Below, piece by piece: positions 10,395 to 18,473 of a DNA stretch of 48,442 bases. Origin of the DNA: JANLYQ01 sp031365725. GTDB lineage: Bacteria; Actinomycetota; Actinomycetes; JACCUZ01. Each line of letters begins with the position of its first letter. Positions within the stretch are counted from its first letter, which is position 1. A program made the translations under genes and the position numbers. The notes under the pieces were generated by a model. That model did no database searches. It had not been told where the DNA came from and was given only the letters and a program-made list of their open reading frames with translations. The stretch is taken from NCBI GenBank assembly GCA_031365725.1, contig JANLYQ010000024.1:1-48442 (forward strand), given 5' to 3'.

Positions 10395-10748
10395 TCAGGC
10401 GTGCGCCTTGTCGTAAGCCTCGACCAGCGTTGCCGCGATGCGGCCGCGCTCGTTGACCTTGTGACCGTGGGTGCGGGCCCACTCGCGGATCTGCGCGGTG
10501 CGGTTGCCCGTTGCGCCTGACCCTGACCCCGGCGCCGTACGGCGGCGTGCCGAGGCGCCGCGACCCGAACGACCACCGACCCGGCGGGCGGTCCCGACAT
10601 AGCTCGCGAGGCTGGTGCGGAATGCCGCGGCATTCTTGGTGCTGAGGTCGATCTCGTAAGACACCCCGTCCAGGGAGAACGACACCGTCTCGTCAGCGTC
10701 GCCGCCGTCGATGTCGTCGACCAGGATGACCTGGACTTTCTGGGCCAT
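10395..10748 (-). CDS. lsr2: Lsr2 nucleoid-associated xenogeneic silencer
   Basis: 117 residues, the normal Lsr2 length. The N-terminal oligomerisation domain (MAQKVQVILVDDIDGG to about residue 55) is followed by a basic linker rich in Arg/Ser/Gly and a C-terminal DNA-binding domain ending QIREWARTHGHKVNERGRI. The R101-G102-R103 tripeptide is the AT-hook-like element that enters the minor groove of AT-rich DNA. Lsr2 bridges and silences AT-rich, often acquired, DNA. AAGGAGA lies nine bases upstream of the ATG. It lies downstream of the lysS unit on the same strand but is separated by more than 130 bases, so probably has its own promoter. Confidence 0.97.
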   Translation of the reverse strand: MAQKVQVILVDDIDGGDADETVSFSLDGVSYEIDLSTKNAAAFRTSLASYVGTARRVGGRSGRGASARRRTAPGSGSGATGNRTAQIREWARTHGHKVNERGRIAATLVEAYDKAHA

Positions 10749-10881
10749 GAGCGTGTTTCTCCTTCGTCCGGGGACCCGATGCGTCGACGGAATGCCGAAT
10801 ATCGGATTATGCCGTCGCAGCATAAACCCTGCCCCGGAGAACGCCGCCGGGCTGACCGTTTCCGTCCACAAAGGCGGCGGG

Positions 10882-10986
10882 CTACTCGTCGTCTTCGGCG
10901 TCGAGGCGACGTTTCACTGCACGCGCGATCAGGACAAATGCCGTAGCGGTGACCAGCACCGGTAGAATCGCGGCCAGGTCGGTCAT
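10882..10986 (-). CDS. 34-residue single-pass membrane protein, coupled to lysS
   Basis: A 35-codon frame whose ATG overlaps the lysS stop by one base (TGATG). GGAGGT lies nine bases upstream, inside the end of lysS. The product MTDLAAILPVLVTATAFVLI and a basic then acidic tail (RAVKRRLDAEDDE) predicts one N-terminal transmembrane helix (about 5-22) with a charged cytoplasmic end. I do not recognise a named family. A good ribosome site, coupling, helix and charged tail argue for a real gene. It is shorter than typical annotation cut-offs and easily missed. Confidence 0.65.
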   Translation of the reverse strand: MTDLAAILPVLVTATAFVLIARAVKRRLDAEDDE

Positions 10987-12506
10987 CAGGACCACACCTC
11001 CGGCTTGAGCAGCGGGAACGCGATCGTGTCGCGCAACGACGGCGCGCCGGTCAGTAACTTGATGAGCCGGTCGATGCCCATTCCCATGCCGCCCTGTGGC
11101 GGCATGCCGAACTCCATGGCGCGCAGGAAATCCTCATCCATCTGCATAGCTTCGACGTCACCACCGGCGGCTTTCAGCGACTGCTCGACAAGCCGCCGCC
11201 GCTGTTCGACCGGGTCATTGAGCTCGGAATAGGCGGGCGCCAGCTCGACGCCACCGACAATCAGGTCCCAAGCCTCGACCAGACCTGGCTTCGAACGGTG
11301 CGGTTTTGCGAGCGGCTTCACCGCAGCGGGATAGTCGGTGATGAACGTCGGGGCCAGCACATGATCCTCGACCAGCTGCTCGTAGAGCTCGACGAGGACC
11401 TCGGCGGCGTCCCAGGACGGCTGCAGCGCGACGTCGCGCACCTCAGCGTGCTTGCGCAGCACCTCGACCGGCGTCTCGACGTCGACCTCCTCGCCGAGCG
11501 CCCGGGACACCGCCTCGAGGATCGGCAGGTGCTGCCACTCGACGTCGAGGTCGATCTCGCCGCCCCGACCGTCGGGCACCACGGTGCTGCCAAGTGCCCG
11601 GGCTGCGTCGAGCACGATCTCGCGGGTCAGCTCGGCCATGGAGTTGTAATCGCCGTAGGCCTCGTAGACCTCCAGCATCGTGAACTCCGGGCTGTGCGTG
11701 GAGTCGATGCCCTCGTTGCGAAAGTTGCGGCCGATCTCGAAGACCCGGTCGAGTCCGCCGACGACCAGCCGCTTGAGGTAGAGCTCGATCGCGATCCGCA
11801 GGTACATCGTCTGGTCGTAGGCGTTGAGGTGGGTGCTGAAGGGTCGGGCCGCTGCGCCGCCATGGATCGGCTGCAGCAGGGGCGTCTCGACCTCAAGGAA
11901 GTCGTGCCGGTGCAGCGTGTCGCGCACCGAGCGCAGCACCGTCGCACGGTTGCGCACCATCTGCCGGGAGTCGGCGTTGACCGCGAGGTCGACATAGCGC
12001 ATGCGCACGCGCGCCTCGGGATCGGTGAGGCCCTTGTGCTTGTCCGGCAACGGCCGCAGCGCCTTGGCGAGCATCGCCCAGGAGCTCGCGAGCACCGAGA
12101 GCTCACCGCGTCGCGAACTGATGACCTCGCCCTGGACACCGACGAAGTCGCCGAGGTCGACGTCGGCCTTCCACGCCGCGAGCGACGCTTCCCCGACCTG
12201 GTCGAGGGAGAGCATCACCTGCAGCTCGTCGGTGCCGTCGCGGACGGTGGCGAAGCAGAGCTTGCCGCCGGTGCGCGAGAGCACGACGCGCCCGGTGACG
12301 CCCACCCGGACACCGGTGGCGATGTCAGGCCCGAGGTCGGGGTGCCCGGCACGCAGGTCGGCCAGCGTCGTGGTGCGCGGGAAGGTCACCGGGAAAGGGT
12401 CGACACCTGCGGCGCGCATCCGCTCGAGCTTGTCGCGTCGCACCCGCATCTGCTCCGGCAGGTCGTCGGTCGCAGGTGTGCCGGGCTGACCGGCGTCGTC
12501 GCTCAC
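10986..12506 (-). CDS. lysS: lysyl-tRNA synthetase, class II
   Basis: Charges tRNA-Lys. The 506 residues carry the N-terminal OB-fold anticodon-binding domain (VRVGVTGRVVLSRTGGKL and following) and class II motif 1 around VETPLLQPIHGGAAARPF. Motif 2 is FRNEGIDSTHSPEFTMLE and motif 3 is GMGMGIDRLIKLL near the C-terminus. The length is the single-domain bacterial form; there is no LysX-type MprF membrane domain. Start GTG 12506 gives MSDDAGQPGT. The stop overlaps the 34-residue membrane ORF. panC lies nine bases upstream, so it is likely part of the panC transcript. Confidence 0.97.
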   Translation of the reverse strand: MSDDAGQPGTPATDDLPEQMRVRRDKLERMRAAGVDPFPVTFPRTTTLADLRAGHPDLGPDIATGVRVGVTGRVVLSRTGGKLCFATVRDGTDELQVMLSLDQVGEASLAAWKADVDLGDFVGVQGEVISSRRGELSVLASSWAMLAKALRPLPDKHKGLTDPEARVRMRYVDLAVNADSRQMVRNRATVLRSVRDTLHRHDFLEVETPLLQPIHGGAAARPFSTHLNAYDQTMYLRIAIELYLKRLVVGGLDRVFEIGRNFRNEGIDSTHSPEFTMLEVYEAYGDYNSMAELTREIVLDAARALGSTVVPDGRGGEIDLDVEWQHLPILEAVSRALGEEVDVETPVEVLRKHAEVRDVALQPSWDAAEVLVELYEQLVEDHVLAPTFITDYPAAVKPLAKPHRSKPGLVEAWDLIVGGVELAPAYSELNDPVEQRRRLVEQSLKAAGGDVEAMQMDEDFLRAMEFGMPPQGGMGMGIDRLIKLLTGAPSLRDTIAFPLLKPEVWS

Positions 12507-12515
12507 CCGGCCAAT

Positions 12516-13406
12516 CTACCGAGCGGCTTGGCCGGACGCCGCCGCGCGTATCTGCAGCAAGGCGTTGTCGATCAGCCGCGTGCTGCCGACCCTGGCCGCG
12601 AGCAGCAGCACGGCCGGCCCGACCGCGTCGTCGGCCACATCCACCAACGAGGCCGGGTCGACGAGCCGGCAGTAGTCCAGCCGCAGCGACGGCTCAGCGT
12701 CGAGGACGGCCCGCGCTGACCGCCGTACGGCGAGGGACCCGGCGCCCTGCACGTCCGCCGCAGCAGCCAGCGCTCGGGACAGCGCGAGCGCCACCACCCG
12801 GTCGTCAGCGGTGAGGTAGGTGTTGCGGCTGGACAACGCGAGGCCGTCTGCGTCGCGCACCGTCGGGACTGCCACCACCTCGGTCGGGAAGTTGAGGTCG
12901 GTCACCATGCGTGAGATGAGCAGCAGCTGCTGGGCGTCCTTCTGGCCGAAGTAGGCCACGTCGGGGGTCGTGAGGTGCAGCAGCTTGGCCACGACGGTGA
13001 GCACGCCGTCGAAGTGACCTGGCCGCGACTCGCCTTCGAGCACGTCACCCAGCGGCCCGGCACTGACACGCACCTGTGGCTCACCACCGGGATAGACCTC
13101 GTCGGCGCCGGGTGCGAAGACGACGTCGACGCCCTCCTCGGCGCAGAGCGCGACGTCGTCGGGCAACGTCTTGGGATAGCGGCTGAGGTCTTCACCGGGC
13201 GCGAACTGCAAGGGGTTGAGGAAGACGGTCACCACGATGCGGGCACAGCGCTTGCGGGCCAGCCGGATCAGCTCCCGGTGGCCGTCGTGCAGGGCACCCA
13301 TCGTCATCACGACACCCACGGCGTCGGGTGTTGCGGGCTGCTCGTCCTGGGTGACCGCCTGCAGGTCGTCGCGGGTGTGCACGAGCGCAGGTGCGCGACC
13401 AGTCAT
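12516..13406 (-). CDS. panC: pantothenate synthetase
   Basis: Condenses pantoate with beta-alanine using ATP, last step of vitamin B5 synthesis before CoA. 296 residues. It shows the HIGH-like MTMGALHDGHREL at about residues 34-46, the YPKTLPDD and GHFDGVLTVVAKLL active-site blocks, FGQKDAQQLLLI and the KMSKS-like LSSRNTYL. All expected catalytic segments are present. The start codon overlaps the DUF2520 stop by four bases (ATGA), so the two are translationally coupled. No panB or panD is in the window. Confidence 0.97.
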   Translation of the reverse strand: MTGRAPALVHTRDDLQAVTQDEQPATPDAVGVVMTMGALHDGHRELIRLARKRCARIVVTVFLNPLQFAPGEDLSRYPKTLPDDVALCAEEGVDVVFAPGADEVYPGGEPQVRVSAGPLGDVLEGESRPGHFDGVLTVVAKLLHLTTPDVAYFGQKDAQQLLLISRMVTDLNFPTEVVAVPTVRDADGLALSSRNTYLTADDRVVALALSRALAAAADVQGAGSLAVRRSARAVLDAEPSLRLDYCRLVDPASLVDVADDAVGPAVLLLAARVGSTRLIDNALLQIRAAASGQAAR

Positions 13407-14305
13407 GCCGGGCCACCGGCGAGCACGTCGAGCAGCGACTCGGCCGCCTCTGGCCTCAGCAGCCCCGCGGCCAGAGCACGGTCGGCCGTCAGCCGCGCGA
13501 GAGCAACGTAGGCCGCAGCGGTGTGCGGCGAGACCGTTCGCAGCACCTCGACGTGCGCAGCGACGGTGCCGGCGTCGCCGCGCGCCACCGGCCCGGTGAG
13601 AGCGGCATCACCGGAGCGCAACGCGTTGTCCAGCGACGCACCGAGCAACGGTGCGAGCATCCGCTCCGGCTCCTCGACACCGCACCGACGCAACAGGTCG
13701 ACCGTCTCGTTGACGAGGGTGGCCAGGTGGTTGGCGCCACCGGCGAGAGCAGCGTGATAGAGCGCGCGGTGCTCCTCCTCGACCCACTGCGGGTCGCCGC
13801 CCATCTCAAGCACCAATGCCTCGGCGATCGGTCGCAGCGGCTCAGGTGCGGTGATGCCGAAGCACGCACCCGCCAGGCGGTCGAGGTCCTCCAGCCGGCC
13901 GGTGAAGGTCATCGCCGGGTGCAGGGCCAGCGGCAGCGCGCCCACCGCCGTGGCCGCGCCGAGCATGCGCACCCCGTGCAGCCCACTGGTGTGCGCGAGC
14001 AGCTGACCCGGTCGCACGTGCCCGCCCGTCACCAGACCGTCGACCAGCCCGGCGAGCACGTCGTCGGGGACGGTCAGCAGCACGAGCTCGGCGGCGTCGA
14101 GCACCTCCGGCGGCGGCAGCACCGGCACCCCGGGCAACAGGTCGTCGGCCCGGCGGCGCGAGGCGTCTGACACGGCAGCCACAGCGACGACGCGATGTCC
14201 GGCACGACCCAGGGCGACACCGAGCACGGCACCGACCCGGCCGGCACCCACGACACCGACCGTGAGCCGGGCCGGGCGATCGTCCACGGTGAACTGCGAG
14301 GTCAC
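13403..14305 (-). CDS. Rossmann-fold/DUF2520 protein (ketopantoate-reductase-like)
   Basis: 300 residues. The N-terminal NAD(P)-binding Rossmann domain has VGVVGAGRVGAVLGVALGRAG at about 15-35 and LVLLTVPDDVL. A helical C-terminal DUF2520 domain begins about residue 135 with LHPAMTFTG and contains YHAALAGGANHLATLVN. The family is related to 6-phosphogluconate dehydrogenase/PanE folds. Coupling to panC suggests a role in pantoate supply, for example ketopantoate reduction, but that is inference from context. The gene starts 91 bases from the divergent midA-like gene. Confidence 0.85.
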   Translation of the reverse strand: MTSQFTVDDRPARLTVGVVGAGRVGAVLGVALGRAGHRVVAVAAVSDASRRRADDLLPGVPVLPPPEVLDAAELVLLTVPDDVLAGLVDGLVTGGHVRPGQLLAHTSGLHGVRMLGAATAVGALPLALHPAMTFTGRLEDLDRLAGACFGITAPEPLRPIAEALVLEMGGDPQWVEEEHRALYHAALAGGANHLATLVNETVDLLRRCGVEEPERMLAPLLGASLDNALRSGDAALTGPVARGDAGTVAAHVEVLRTVSPHTAAAYVALARLTADRALAAGLLRPEAAESLLDVLAGGPA

Positions 14306-14396
14306 AGCAAGAAGGTCCCGTCCTGGCGGAGGTGCCGGTCGGCGCCCAGGCTAACGGTGCGCCGCCTCCCCGCCGCGCGCGTGGCAGGGTCGGCGC

Positions 14397-15380
14397 ATGG
14401 CATGGGTGAGGTGGCGGGAGGCGACCGAGGCAGCGCTCTACGGCCCGAACGGGTTCTTCGTCAGCGACTCGGCCGTGCCCGCACGTCATTTCCGTACGTC
14501 GGTGCACGCGGGCGACCTGTTCGCCCGAGCAGTGCTGCGTCTCGCCCGGTCGTCCGGGCTGCACACCGTGGTGGACGTAGGTGCCGGTGGGGGCGAGCTG
14601 CTCAGCGCCCTGCACCTGCTCGACCCGGATCTCGCCCTGCTCGGCGTCGACCTTGCCCCGCGACCGGCCGCGCTCCCGGCGGCGGTGGGGTGGCGGCGGG
14701 ACGTGCAGCACCTCGACGCAGTCAGCGACGCTCTGGTGGTCGCCAACGAGTGGCTCGACAACGTCCCGGTCGAGGTGGTGGCGTGGTCCGCCGACGGCTG
14801 GCGGCTGGTGCTGGTCGACCCGGTCACCGGTGACGAGCAGCTCGGCCCGCCTCCCGAGCCCGACGACCAGACGTGGCTGGACACCTGGTGGCCCGCGGGA
14901 GGGGTCGGTGCCCGGGCCGAGGTCGGTCGTCCCCGCGACGAGGCTTGGGCCGGCGTGATCGCCGCTCTGCACCGTGGGATCGCGCTGGCTGTGGACTACA
15001 GCCACACCCGCGAGACCAGACCCCGGACCGGCAGCCTCACCGGCTATCGCGCCGGCCGTGAGGTGCCGCCGGTGCCCGACGGTCGCTGTGACCTCACGAG
15101 TCACGTGGCCATCGACTCGTGCGCCGCGGCCGGCGTGGCAGCCGGGGCTACGCACTCGCGTGCGACCACTCAGAGGCAGGCCCTGCGCGCACTCGGCGTA
15201 CCCATCGGAAATCCACCGCACGGGTTGGCCGGCACCGACGCGGCGGCCTACCTCACTGCGCTGGCCACAGCCGGCGAGGCTGCCGAGCTGACCGACCCGC
15301 ACGGGCTCGGGCGCTTCGGATGGCTGGTGCAGACCGTCGGGGTCGCGCTGCCTCAGCCGCTGACCGGCACCGAGGCGTAG
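14397..15380 (+). CDS. MidA/NDUFAF7-family (DUF185) SAM-dependent methyltransferase
   Basis: 327 residues. After an N-terminal MAWVRWREATEAALYGPNGFF, the SAM site reads VVDVGAGGGELLSAL (about 59-73) with the acidic LLGVDLAP strand. The family motif DALVVANEWLDNVPVEVV and later RGIALAVDYSH match the DUF185 layout. In mitochondria NDUFAF7 dimethylates an Arg of NDUFS2, the NuoD homologue, and is needed for complex I assembly. The orphan nuoD2 gene is 3 kb away on the same strand, and its Arg72 is the aligned position. The product is shorter than the mitochondrial enzyme. The 3' end overlaps the converging P450 gene by 28 bases. Confidence 0.8.
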   Translation: MAWVRWREATEAALYGPNGFFVSDSAVPARHFRTSVHAGDLFARAVLRLARSSGLHTVVDVGAGGGELLSALHLLDPDLALLGVDLAPRPAALPAAVGWRRDVQHLDAVSDALVVANEWLDNVPVEVVAWSADGWRLVLVDPVTGDEQLGPPPEPDDQTWLDTWWPAGGVGARAEVGRPRDEAWAGVIAALHRGIALAVDYSHTRETRPRTGSLTGYRAGREVPPVPDGRCDLTSHVAIDSCAAAGVAAGATHSRATTQRQALRALGVPIGNPPHGLAGTDAAAYLTALATAGEAAELTDPHGLGRFGWLVQTVGVALPQPLTGTEA

Positions 15381-17896
15381 CCCCGCAGCACGAACGTCGG
15401 TCGCCGCACCGGCTGACCGGCCAGGACCAGATCAGGGCAGCGGCGCAGCAACGTCGGCACCATGATCTGTAGCTCCATCCGCGCCAGCGGGGCACCGAGA
15501 CAGTGATGCAGCCCGGCACCGAAACCTATGTGGGCGTTGGGTTTGCGGGTCGGGTCGAAGGTGTCCGGGTCGGGGAACGCGGCCGGGTCGCGGTTGGCCG
15601 CACCGAGCAGGGCCGCCACCTTGGCACCGGCCGGCACAAGGACGTCGCCGATCTGCACGTCGGTGGTCGCGGTGCGTTCGAACAGGTGCAGCGGCGAGTC
15701 GAAGCGCAGCATCTCCTCGACCGTGCTCACCACCACCTCAGCGTCGCCGAGCCGCGATCGCACGGTGGCGAGTGCATCGGGGTCAGCAAGCAACGCGACC
15801 ACCCCGTTGCCGAATGCGTTGACCGAGGCCTCGTGGCCGGCGTTGAGCAGCAGGATCGCCGACGCGATCAGCTCGTCCGGCGACAAACGGGTGCCGCCGT
15901 CCTCAGCCGCGGCGAGATCGCTGAGCAGGTCGTTCCGCGGGTCCGCCTGGCGCCCAGCGGCCAGCTCGCGCAGGTAGGCCTCGAACTCGGTGGCCGCTGC
16001 CACCGCGCGCCGATCCACCTCCGGCCCGCGGCCGTACTCGTACATCGCGACGAAGTCCGCCGACCACGGCCGCAGCAGGTGGTGGTCGCTCTCCGGGATG
16101 CCGAGCAGGTCGGCGATCACCGCGACCGGCAACGGTTCGGCCAGGTCGGCGATCAGGTCGAAGGACGTCGAGCCCGTGTCCCGTACGGCGTCGAGCAGGG
16201 CGTCGGCCCGGGCCTGCACCTGCGGGCGCAGCCGCTCCACGTGACCGCGAGCAAACGCCTTGGCCACCAACGAGCGCAGCCTCGTGTGCTCGGGCGGCTC
16301 GTTCTCCATCATCTGGTTGCGGTGCAAGCGGTTGACGACCTCGAGGGCATCCGGCGCCGCACCGGGATCGGTTGGCTGCTTGTCCTGCCAGATCCGGCCG
16401 AGGCGCCGGTCGCGCAGCACGGAGTTGGCGGCGGCATAGGTGAAAGCGAGCCACTGACCGGTCGGCTCGTGCCAGAGCACCGGTCCCTGCGCGCGCAGCC
16501 TGGCGAGAGTCGGATAGGGGTCGGCGAGAAAGTCGGGGTCGGCGAGGTACAGCCCCTCGGCCGTCGGCCGTGCAGGCACGAAGCTCGCCATCCAGCGGTC
16601 GGGTGCCGCAGCAGCCCGGGCGGTCCGTGCGCGGGCCACCTCGGCGTCGACCAGAGCACGCGCTGCCATGGCCGGGCGGTGCACGACAGCCGCGGTCACC
16701 GGCCCAGGAGTCGTGTCGAGGTGCACGCTGGCCAGACCGAGCCGACGTTGCACCGGTCCCTGGGTCAGCCGCACGCTCTGCACCTTCTCGTGCAGCACCA
16801 CGTCGGTGATCCGGGTGAACCGACCGCTGCGGGTGACCAACACCCGCTCATCGGCGCCGACGCCGAGGACGCGCCAGCCGAGCGGGTCCAGCCACCGTGC
16901 CTGCCGCGGCGCCGACTCCATTGTCACGGTGTCGAGATCGAGACCCGGCAGCACCCGAGCGAGCACCTGCAACGCCTCCGCGCGAGGAGCCACCGGGCAC
17001 AGCAGCGACGCCGACTCCTGGGCCTGACCGACGTACCCCGCGATGTCGACCTCGACCCGCACCCACCCGCGGCGACGCCACAGCAACGGCTCGATGATGC
17101 GGACCGCCTGAACGCGTCCGGGCGGCACCGTCTGCGCGCGGGTCTCGAGCAGCCCGTGCCTCAGCCGCAGACCGTCTGGCGACGCGGCAACCGTGAAGCC
17201 GAAGTGGGTGACGATCAGTCGCGTGACCAGGGGCACGTAGCCGAAGAAGAACGGCACCGAGATGCCGAGCACCTGCCAGCTGCGCAGAGCCACCGCCATC
17301 GTCAGGACGGCCACCAACATCAGCGTGGCGCCGATGACGGGCACCGACCGTGCGGTGGCTTCGACAAGGCGACCGAGTGGCACTTCGAGCAGCACGGCCT
17401 CGGGCGCCTCGGGGGTCTCATGGTGCAGACCGGCGGCGCGCGCGAGCAGCTCGGCCCGCAGCTGTTGGGCCGCCGGCTCGGAGAGATAGGCCAGTGGTGC
17501 CTCGGACTTCGCACCGCCCGCGACCTCGAGGCGCAGCTCGGCGAGACCGAGGAACCGCCCGACCAGCGGGCGGACCACATCGACCGCTTGGAGCCGGTCC
17601 AGCCGCACCCGACGCGACTGCTTGCGAAAGACCCCGGTGTCCAGGCGCAGGTCACCGTCGCCGACGCGATAGCGAGTGGCCCGCCAGGACAGATAGCCGT
17701 ACGCCGCCCCGATCGGGATGCTCGCTGCGACGGCGATGAGGACCGGTCCCGGGCCGAGGCTGCCGTAGGCCTGCTGGGCGCCCAGCGCAGCCGCTGCCGC
17801 GAAGACCTTCCAGCCGCGCAGCAGCGGAGTGAGGGGGTGCAGCCGGTGGAAGCCCTCGTCGTCCTGAAGCCTCGGTGCCGTGGTGCCCTCAGACAC
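15353..17896 (-). CDS. fusion: membrane PH-domain (YdbT-like, DUF304) protein + cytochrome P450
   Basis: One uninterrupted frame of 847 codons joins two families. Residues 1-435 are a YdbT-like protein: hydrophobic segments at about 29-65 and 185-222 and three bacterial PH (bPH_2) domains, recognisable by RYRVGDGDLRLDTGVFRKQ (about 75), FTVAASPDGLRLRHGLL and LVTRSGRFTRITDVVLHEK. Residues 436-847 are a full-length bacterial P450 beginning LADPDFLADPYPTLARLR. It has I-helix AGHEAS (E689, with Ala-Ser where Thr-Thr is usual), ExxR in EEMLR and haem loop FGAGLHHCLGAPLAR with Cys799. The internal Met436 could start a separate P450, but no ribosome site precedes it and no stop separates the parts. 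Start GTG overlaps ydbS by eight bases. Confidence 0.85.
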   Translation of the reverse strand: MSEGTTAPRLQDDEGFHRLHPLTPLLRGWKVFAAAAALGAQQAYGSLGPGPVLIAVAASIPIGAAYGYLSWRATRYRVGDGDLRLDTGVFRKQSRRVRLDRLQAVDVVRPLVGRFLGLAELRLEVAGGAKSEAPLAYLSEPAAQQLRAELLARAAGLHHETPEAPEAVLLEVPLGRLVEATARSVPVIGATLMLVAVLTMAVALRSWQVLGISVPFFFGYVPLVTRLIVTHFGFTVAASPDGLRLRHGLLETRAQTVPPGRVQAVRIIEPLLWRRRGWVRVEVDIAGYVGQAQESASLLCPVAPRAEALQVLARVLPGLDLDTVTMESAPRQARWLDPLGWRVLGVGADERVLVTRSGRFTRITDVVLHEKVQSVRLTQGPVQRRLGLASVHLDTTPGPVTAAVVHRPAMAARALVDAEVARARTARAAAAPDRWMASFVPARPTAEGLYLADPDFLADPYPTLARLRAQGPVLWHEPTGQWLAFTYAAANSVLRDRRLGRIWQDKQPTDPGAAPDALEVVNRLHRNQMMENEPPEHTRLRSLVAKAFARGHVERLRPQVQARADALLDAVRDTGSTSFDLIADLAEPLPVAVIADLLGIPESDHHLLRPWSADFVAMYEYGRGPEVDRRAVAAATEFEAYLRELAAGRQADPRNDLLSDLAAAEDGGTRLSPDELIASAILLLNAGHEASVNAFGNGVVALLADPDALATVRSRLGDAEVVVSTVEEMLRFDSPLHLFERTATTDVQIGDVLVPAGAKVAALLGAANRDPAAFPDPDTFDPTRKPNAHIGFGAGLHHCLGAPLARMELQIMVPTLLRRCPDLVLAGQPVRRPTFVLRGYASVPVSG

Positions 17897-18431
17897 CTGC
17901 GGCCCCGGCCTCGCCGCGGGCCGCGAGCCGGTCGCGCAACCGGGCAGCCTCGGCGGGCACGAGCCCAGGGATCTGAGCGTCGGTGGCGGCCGCGGCCGTG
18001 TGCAGCTGCACCGTGGCGAGACCGAAGCGACGGTCCAGCGGTCCTGCCGTCACGTCGACGAACTGCATCCGGCCGTACGGAACGACCACGAGGCGCTGCA
18101 CCATCAGCCCGCGGGTGACCAAGAGGTCCTCGGCCCGTTCGGCGTAACCCCAGGACCGCACCCGGCGACCGACGAGCACCCAGGCCCAGCCCACCAGCAG
18201 GACACCTGCCCCGGCGACCACCGCCGACCAGCGGGGTGAGGTGAGAACGACCAGCACCGTGGCCACTGCGACCAGGACCAGTCCCACGACGAGGGTCACC
18301 AGGCGCCGGAGCGTCGCCAGACGAGGCGACACCCGCACCCACGGCTGGCCGGGAGGGGCGAACGGGTCTACCGACGCCTCGGCATCGCCGAGATGGTCGA
18401 CTCCGTCGACTGCTGGCGAGATCGAGGTCAT
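17889..18431 (-). CDS. YdbS-like membrane protein with bacterial PH domain (DUF304)
   Basis: 180 residues. A short cytoplasmic N-terminus with the family motif WVRVSPRLATLRRL is followed by two hydrophobic helices (about 45-62 and 68-87) and one bPH_2 domain containing YAERAEDLLVTRGLMVQRL and VVPYGRMQFVDV. YdbS and YdbT-like proteins are typically encoded side by side, as here: the stop overlaps the start of the PH-P450 fusion by eight bases. In Bacillus subtilis the pair has been linked to resistance to antimicrobial peptides, but the role in actinomycetes is open. Its start lies 42 bases from the divergent nuoD2 start. Confidence 0.85.
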   Translation of the reverse strand: MTSISPAVDGVDHLGDAEASVDPFAPPGQPWVRVSPRLATLRRLVTLVVGLVLVAVATVLVVLTSPRWSAVVAGAGVLLVGWAWVLVGRRVRSWGYAERAEDLLVTRGLMVQRLVVVPYGRMQFVDVTAGPLDRRFGLATVQLHTAAAATDAQIPGLVPAEAARLRDRLAARGEAGAAGV

Positions 18432-18460
18432 GCCCCCGACGCTACCGGTGCCGACGGTGG

Positions 18461-18466
18461 CAGACT
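18461..18466 (+). promoter_or_regulatory. -10 hexamer for leaderless nuoD2
   Basis: CAGACT ends seven bases before the GTG at 18474, with no Shine-Dalgarno in between. This spacing suits a leaderless transcript starting at the GTG and supports that start over an in-frame ATG upstream (18393) or downstream. Confidence 0.45.
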
Positions 18467-18473
18467 CGCGGGC

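Noticed and set aside
11298..12719. A 473-codon plus-strand frame opposite lysS
   Set aside because: lysS class II motifs are complete on the minus strand; the opposite product has no recognisable domain.
15503..18118. An 871-codon open frame on the plus strand
   Set aside because: It is antisense to the PH-P450 gene; the product is low-complexity Arg/His/Gln/Gly-rich with no family, a by-product of high GC third positions on the other strand.
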